A stretch of DNA of 38,359 nt. Source: Nitrospirae bacterium MYbin3. Its GTDB lineage: Bacteria; Nitrospirota; Thermodesulfovibrionia; Thermodesulfovibrionales; Dissulfurispiraceae. Positions 34,227 to 38,359 of this stretch are shown here, one piece after another (the first letter of the stretch is position 1; the number at the start of each line of letters is the position of its first letter). The stretch is taken from positions 1 to 38,359 of the forward strand of contig PEAD01000028.1 of assembly GCA_002753335.1 (NCBI GenBank). Reading direction: 5' to 3'. Below the pieces are notes generated by a model. It saw only the letters and a list, made by a program, of their open reading frames with translations. It did not search any database and was not told where the DNA came from. The translations under genes and the position numbers were made by a program.

Positions 34227-36053
34227 ATGGCTGATGAAATGGATGAAATAATATCCGAATTCGTCACCGAAGCCGAAGAAACGATAGAAAAGATAGACCC
34301 GATGTTTGTCGAGCTAGAGACGAAGGGGCACGACAAGGATATTCTTAACGAGATATTCCGTGGCATGCATACGCTGAAGGGCGCAGCAGGCTTTTTGGGT
34401 TTTCAGCAGATCGTTGATGTGGCTCACAGGTCCGAGAGCATTATGAAGAAGCTGCGCGAGGGCGAAATAGCGCTTTCTCAGGAGTTGATGGATGTTGTTT
34501 TTCAGAGTGTTGATGTTCTTCGGTCTTTAATCCATCATGTGAAGCTCAAGGATGGTGTTGAGGAGGACATTTCGGGAATAACCGGCAGGCTTGACCTCGC
34601 GTTGGACACCGCTGTTTCTGCAGGTATGGGGGGGGCTCCACCTCAAGCAGCTGCCGAGGAGTCAATACCTCCTAAGGCTTCCGAAGCTACTGCACAAGAT
34701 TCTTCATCAGTATCTCAGGAGCAACAGCCATCTCAGAGCATCGAGGTTGCAGAAGCTAAGCATGAAGAGAAGCAGGACAAAAAGCCTGCTAAGCCTGCAT
34801 CAGCGCCTGCCGCTCCTGAAGATACGGTGCAGCAGATATCCAAAGAAAAAGAAGTTGTAGCAAATTTAAGGGTTGACGTCAATAGGATCGACAAGGTTAT
34901 GGATCTCGCAGGAGAGATAGTTCTTGCCAGAAACAGGCTACTGAACCTTGCGGCAAAGCTTGATGCGAGCTATTCCGGAGACAAGAATGTCGAGAGCATG
35001 CTTGAGACCACCGCGTTTTTAGACAGGGTGACTTCGGATTTGCAGCTTGCTGTTATGAAGATGAGGATGCAGCCTATACAAAAAGTTTTCGGCAAGTTTC
35101 CAAGAATGGTGCGGGATATGTCCCGAACTCTCGGCAAGGATATCGATCTCGAAATGTTTGGTGAAGAGACGGAAGTTGATAAGACGGTTATCGAGAACAT
35201 CGGAGACCCGTTGGTCCACATAATCAGAAACTCTATAGACCATGCAATAGAGTTCAGTGATGAAAGGGAGCAAAAGGGCAAGCCTAAAAAAGGAAGAATC
35301 ATTCTTAGCGCCGAACAGAAGGGAACACAGATTATCATAGAGGTTGCTGATGACGGCAAGGGCATAGATGTTGAAGCGGTTAAGAGGAAAGCTATTAAGA
35401 ACGGGCTTATAACCGAGGACGAGGCTTTAAAGATGTCGGATGATTCGGCTATTAATCTTATATTCCTTCCGGGCTTTTCGACCAAGGAGGTCTCTACTGA
35501 ACTAAGCGGCCGAGGCGTCGGAATGGACGTGGTTAAAACAAATGTGGCCAAACTGAACGGCTACTGCGAGGTTATGACCAAGAAGGATGTAGGTTCTACT
35601 TTCCGCATAAGCCTGCCGCTCACATTGGCGATACTTCAGGCCATGATGGTTAGGATCGGCGAAGAATATTATGCTATTCCTCAGACCATGATCGAGGAGA
35701 CGCTCAGGGTTAAAAAGAGCGATATAAAGGATGTAACCAAGCAGAAGGTGCTTACCATCAGAGGCAGGGTTATTCCTCTTTTCGATCTGTCAGAGATTTT
35801 GGGTGTGCGCAACAGACAGATGCTCGACACCGAGAACAGATATCTGCTGGTTGCTCTTGTGGGTGACAGAAGGTTTTGCATGTCGGTTGACGAACTTTTA
35901 GGACAGGAAGAAATAGTAATTAAGATGATAAACGGCATAGAGTCTGAAGAGTGTGGAATACTCGGCGCTACAATAACAGGCGACGGACGTGTTGTTCTGA
36001 TACTCGATCTTGCCGTGATTTCCCGGAACATATTCACCACCGCAAACAAATAA
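34227..36053 (+). CDS. cheA: Chemotaxis histidine kinase CheA, lacking a clear P2 domain
   Basis: The 608-residue kinase has P1 (His48 in GMHTLKGAAGFLGF), then a low-complexity Ala/Pro/Gln/Lys linker (about 130-205). P3 dimerisation (RIDKVMDLAGEIVLARNRLL), P4 ATPase (IIRNSIDHAIE, DDGKGID, GRGVGMDVVKTNV) and the P5 CheW-like domain follow. The linker has no recognisable P2, the usual CheY-docking domain. A run of eight G bases at 34628-34635 in the linker-coding part could be prone to slippage. It phosphorylates CheY in response to receptors. It is followed by the CheW-CheZ gene. Confidence 0.94.
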   Translation: MADEMDEIISEFVTEAEETIEKIDPMFVELETKGHDKDILNEIFRGMHTLKGAAGFLGFQQIVDVAHRSESIMKKLREGEIALSQELMDVVFQSVDVLRSLIHHVKLKDGVEEDISGITGRLDLALDTAVSAGMGGAPPQAAAEESIPPKASEATAQDSSSVSQEQQPSQSIEVAEAKHEEKQDKKPAKPASAPAAPEDTVQQISKEKEVVANLRVDVNRIDKVMDLAGEIVLARNRLLNLAAKLDASYSGDKNVESMLETTAFLDRVTSDLQLAVMKMRMQPIQKVFGKFPRMVRDMSRTLGKDIDLEMFGEETEVDKTVIENIGDPLVHIIRNSIDHAIEFSDEREQKGKPKKGRIILSAEQKGTQIIIEVADDGKGIDVEAVKRKAIKNGLITEDEALKMSDDSAINLIFLPGFSTKEVSTELSGRGVGMDVVKTNVAKLNGYCEVMTKKDVGSTFRISLPLTLAILQAMMVRIGEEYYAIPQTMIEETLRVKKSDIKDVTKQKVLTIRGRVIPLFDLSEILGVRNRQMLDTENRYLLVALVGDRRFCMSVDELLGQEEIVIKMINGIESEECGILGATITGDGRVVLILDLAVISRNIFTTANK

Positions 36054-36074
36054 TACAGGAATACTGGAGGATAT

Positions 36075-37271
36075 ATGCAATATATTGGTTTTACAATGTC
36101 AGGCTGTGAATACTCGATTCCGATTCTGAAGGTGCAGGAGATAATTAATCTGCCCTCCATCACCAAGCTGCCCCAGTCGGCAGACTATATCGAGGGGGTC
36201 ACTAACCTCAGGGGACGGATAATACCTGTGGTTAACCTTAAAAAGCTGGTCGGTCTTTTTGGTGAGATAGCCGAAATTACGACAGAGAAGGTTATTGTTG
36301 TAACGAGCGGCCGCATGACCTTTGGAGTGCTTGTTGACGGAATAACAGGTGTTGTGACAATCGATCAGTCATTGATCGAACCTTCAGAAAACTTTATGCA
36401 GCACCATATTGATCAGGTTGAGGGAGTTGCCAAGGTAGACGACAGGCTGGTGGTTCTGCTCGACACAAAGAAGCTTATACCTGTTGAGGATGCGAGCCTT
36501 TTTGAAGATAATATTTATGAGGTTGGAGAACAGATAGGCGACAAGGTGGAGGTTGTCAAAAAAATAGAGGGTATGGGCGGCGAAATGGTGGTTCGCGAGA
36601 TGCGCGACGCAAAAGATTTTTTCGAAAAGAAGGGCATACCTGCTGATGACCCGCGTTATGCGTTGTTCGATGACATGGTTGCTTTTATGAATTCGATTAC
36701 CGGACAGGATTATGAGAAGGCGGATGAGGCGATTCAAAAAATGATGAACAAAGGACAGAGCGATCTGTTCAAAGAGGTTGGCAAGGTTACCAGAAAACTG
36801 CATGATTCGATCAGAAGCTTCAAAGAGGCGCTCGATCCAAGGCTTAAGGACATGGCTTCTTCAGAGATGCCGAATGCTGTTGACAGGCTTAAATACGTCA
36901 TAGAGAAGACCGAAGAGGCTGCCAACAAGACGATGGGAATAGTCGAGAACAATATACTTGTGATGGATGAGCTTTCAACACATATCAGAAACCTTACCGG
37001 GCCTGAAGAATCGATCGCCTACATTAAAGATTTCAAGAACAGACTCGAAGATGACTTTACCGAAATACTGACCACGCAGTCGTTTCAGGACCTTACAGGC
37101 CAGACTATCAAAAAGGTTATAACGCTTGTCAGCGAAATCGAGAACGAACTGGTCAGCCTTATAACTTCTTTTGGAGTGAAGGTTGAAGCAGGAGGCAAGG
37201 CAGAAGCAGAAGCTGCAGAGAGGGTTTCTCAGGCGGGCGTTGACGATCTGCTTAAGGACTTTGGTTTCTAG
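36075..37271 (+). CDS. CheW-CheZ fusion: receptor coupling domain joined to CheY-P phosphatase
   Basis: The 398-residue protein opens with a complete CheW domain (1-138: IPILKVQEIINLP, YIEGVTNLRGRIIPVVNL, LVVLLDTKKL). An extra helical linker (about 140-230) leads to a full CheZ (231-398). CheZ parts are GKVTRKLHDSIRSF, MPNAVDRLKYVIEKTEEAAN, the catalytic SFQDLTGQTIKKVI with Asp339 and Gln343 (equivalent to E. coli Asp143 and Gln147), and the C-terminal CheY-binding peptide GVDDLLKDFGF. CheW links CheA to receptors; CheZ dephosphorylates CheY-P. Joining them would place the phosphatase in the array, as CheA-short does for CheZ in E. coli. All catalytic residues are intact. No separate cheW or cheZ is seen in the window. 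Confidence 0.93.
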   Translation: MQYIGFTMSGCEYSIPILKVQEIINLPSITKLPQSADYIEGVTNLRGRIIPVVNLKKLVGLFGEIAEITTEKVIVVTSGRMTFGVLVDGITGVVTIDQSLIEPSENFMQHHIDQVEGVAKVDDRLVVLLDTKKLIPVEDASLFEDNIYEVGEQIGDKVEVVKKIEGMGGEMVVREMRDAKDFFEKKGIPADDPRYALFDDMVAFMNSITGQDYEKADEAIQKMMNKGQSDLFKEVGKVTRKLHDSIRSFKEALDPRLKDMASSEMPNAVDRLKYVIEKTEEAANKTMGIVENNILVMDELSTHIRNLTGPEESIAYIKDFKNRLEDDFTEILTTQSFQDLTGQTIKKVITLVSEIENELVSLITSFGVKVEAGGKAEAEAAERVSQAGVDDLLKDFGF

Positions 37272-37338
37272 TCATTAGCTGTGCTGATGTAACGCTATGG
37301 TTTCCATGGTAGAACAATAATAATCAGGGAGGGTGTAA

Positions 37339-37570
37339 ATGAAAAATTTTATCAAGGTTTTGGTGTTGCTGTCTTTAGTTGTTTTTGCTTCATCAGCTAT
37401 GGCGAGCGAGTTAAAGCTTGCAGGCGGGGGAACTGTAGAATCTACGGTTATCAAACCTATTAAAGATGCTTTTGAGAAGGCGTCGGGAATAAAGATCAAT
37501 TTTCTTAAGGTCGGGTCCAAACATGCTTTTGCCGAACTTCTGAAAGGCAGCGTAGATGCTTCTACCGCGG
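37339..37570 (+). pseudogene. N-terminal part of a PstS-like periplasmic solute-binding protein
   Basis: The frame has a good ribosome binding site (GGGAGGG), a signal peptide ending ASSAMAS and the PstS-like start ELKLAGGGTVESTVIKPIKD followed by FEKASGIKIN. It stays family-like through LKGSVDASTA, then runs into foreign codons and a stop at 37579-37581. The missing C-terminal part is found on the opposite strand at 37849-38359. Together they would make a binding protein of about 250 residues. The break is at a CCGCGG palindrome (37565-37570). The ligand could be phosphate or another oxyanion or small solute. Confidence 0.75.
37565..37570. other. Inversion junction at a CCGCGG palindrome
   Basis: To the left the sequence reads as plus-strand solute-binding protein; to the right it reads as the minus-strand start of a chemoreceptor. 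The switch falls within or next to the 6-bp palindrome CCGCGG. Short self-complementary sequence fits microhomology-mediated inversion or a template-switch chimera. Confidence 0.6.
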
Positions 37571-37770
37571 ATGTTGATTAAATCAGAGGTGGCTCCCTGA
37601 ATAGACCGCTGAAACTCCACAGTCCTCATCTGAAAAGGAGTGCTTCGCTCGGTGAGATACGCAAGCTTGTTCTTTACAAAATTCATTCCAACAATACTTG
37701 TGCCTGCAACAGCGCAGAGTATCGTAAGAACAAGAACAAGGTTTAGTGTAAGCTTTCTTTTAATAGTCAT
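37571..37770 (-). pseudogene. N-terminal fragment of a methyl-accepting chemotaxis protein
   Basis: About 66 residues are present: a basic start MTIKRKLTLN, the first membrane helix (LVLVLTILCAVAGTSIVGM) and the beginning of a periplasmic sensor with FQMRTVEFQRSIQGATSDLI. This is a common receptor start. GTGGAG lies about 9 bp before the ATG. The frame then passes into antisense of the solute-binding gene, so the receptor is cut. In the undisturbed order it would follow the binding-protein gene, suggesting that the binding protein presents ligand to this receptor. Confidence 0.65.
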
Positions 37771-37797
37771 ATTTTTTTTCTCCACAAATGGAAAATA

Positions 37798-37840
37798 TTT
37801 ATTGTGGGGCATTCTCAGCCATACAATGCCCCACAATAAA
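37798..37840 (-). terminator. Strong hairpin between the binding-protein and receptor genes
   Basis: TTATTGTGGGGCATT (37799-37813) pairs perfectly with AATGCCCCACAATAA (37825-37839) around an 11-base loop, with one more pair at 37798/37840. On the minus strand it lies just after the binding-protein stop and is followed by ATATTTT, not a strict T run. It may allow partial read-through so that the binding protein is made in excess of the receptor. Confidence 0.6.
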
Positions 37841-37848
37841 AAACTATT

Positions 37849-38359
37849 CTATTTAATATACTTGCCGCCTTCTGTCTTTATAAAATCAAGAAGCTTCTGA
37901 ACATTAGCCGAAGGGGCTCCTTTTGTCACAAGAATAAGGGGCCTTCCAACTTCGGGGGTCTCGGGAACTTTAATTTTGTCGTCAGACATGATGATAGGGC
38001 CAAAGCCTATGCCCTCGGGCGTATCTATAATCTGCTTCTTAACATCATCTGATGTATTGACCTCAAGTACATCTTTGGTAGGCGCTTCTCCGTCAAGTAT
38101 ATTCTTTGTAAATAGGCTGTTCGTGCCTGTTGAAAGCTTTCCCCATACAACAATGATGGGGGTGTCTTTGCCTCCAACATCTTTCCAGTTTGCTATCTTG
38201 CCTGTAAATATGCCTTTAAGCTGATCTTTGCTTAGTTTTGCAACGCCGTTTGATTTATTCAGGAACACAATCATCTTGTCCTTCGCAATAACAGTATGCT
38301 GATAGCCCGAAGGGTCCCCTGCGTTCATATTCTCTTTTGCGGCTATAGCCATAAGCCCA
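37849..38359 (-). pseudogene. C-terminal part of the PstS-like solute-binding protein, inverted
   Basis: This open frame reaches the window end. It carries the family motifs LSKDQLKGIFTGKIANWKDV, PIIVVWGKLSTGTNSLF, GIGFGPIIMSD and the C-terminal helix LLDFIKTEGGKYIK. It begins at residue GLMAIAAKENM, about where the plus-strand fragment at 37339-37570 stops, with only a few residues missing between them. The two pieces are therefore the halves of one gene, split by inversion of the segment between 37570 and the window end. The ligand is unknown. Confidence 0.75.

Noticed and set aside
32565-37271. A CheB or CheD gene in the chemotaxis operon
   Set aside because: Every frame here is accounted for by cheR, two cheY genes, cheA and the cheW-cheZ fusion; no methylesterase motif is seen.

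Overview
The window is almost wholly a flagellar and chemotaxis supercluster of a Gram-negative (diderm), low-to-mid GC bacterium. Sigma-54 activators, GG-N10-GC promoters, a CheZ-type phosphatase, a proteobacterial-style CheY and a DsbC-like periplasmic lipoprotein point to a diderm. The gene order from flgB to flhG is nevertheless close to the Bacillus subtilis fla/che operon. FlaF and TPR-glycosyltransferases suggest a Nitrospirota- or Desulfobacterota-like host; this placement is inference and not firm.

Layout. (1) 1-4633, minus strand: a flagellin-associated operon of flaF, a TPR-glycosyltransferase, a GT-B glycosyltransferase and a second TPR-glycosyltransferase that is cut off at the window edge, headed by a sigma-28-like promoter. 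(2) 4860-5570: a DsbC-like lipoprotein ending in a perfect 15-bp hairpin. (3) 5633-10875: regulators, namely a sigma-54 activator without a receiver domain, an exported TPR protein, and a PAS histidine kinase with its receiver-AAA+-Fis response regulator. (4) 10937-20642: rod, MS-ring, switch, export ATPase, hook-length and hook genes (flgBC fliEFGHIJ, a MotE/YlxF-like gene, fliK flgD flgE). (5) 20836-30555: fliL M N, a fused fliO-fliP, fliQ R flhB flhA flhF flhG fliA. (6) 30715-37271: a HEAT-repeat protein, cheR, two cheY genes, cheA, and a single gene that fuses CheW to CheZ. (7) 37339-38359: a solute-binding protein gene and the start of a chemoreceptor gene, rearranged by an apparent inversion.

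How it works together. The kinase/response-regulator pair probably activates sigma-54 promoters seen before flgB, fliK and fliL, building the basal body, export gate and hook. FliA then serves late genes such as flaF and the glycosylation operon. FlhF and FlhG set flagellar position and number. Chemotaxis signals run from receptors through CheA to CheY and FliM, and are ended by a phosphatase tied covalently to the receptor-coupling domain.

The most notable points are the CheW-CheZ fusion, the FliO-FliP fusion that keeps a signal-peptidase-like site between its halves, and inverted junctions at both window ends. The junctions look like chimeric ends or real inversions and explain the three broken genes. 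No flagellin, motAB, cheB, flgM, rRNA, tRNA, CRISPR array or insertion sequence was seen.
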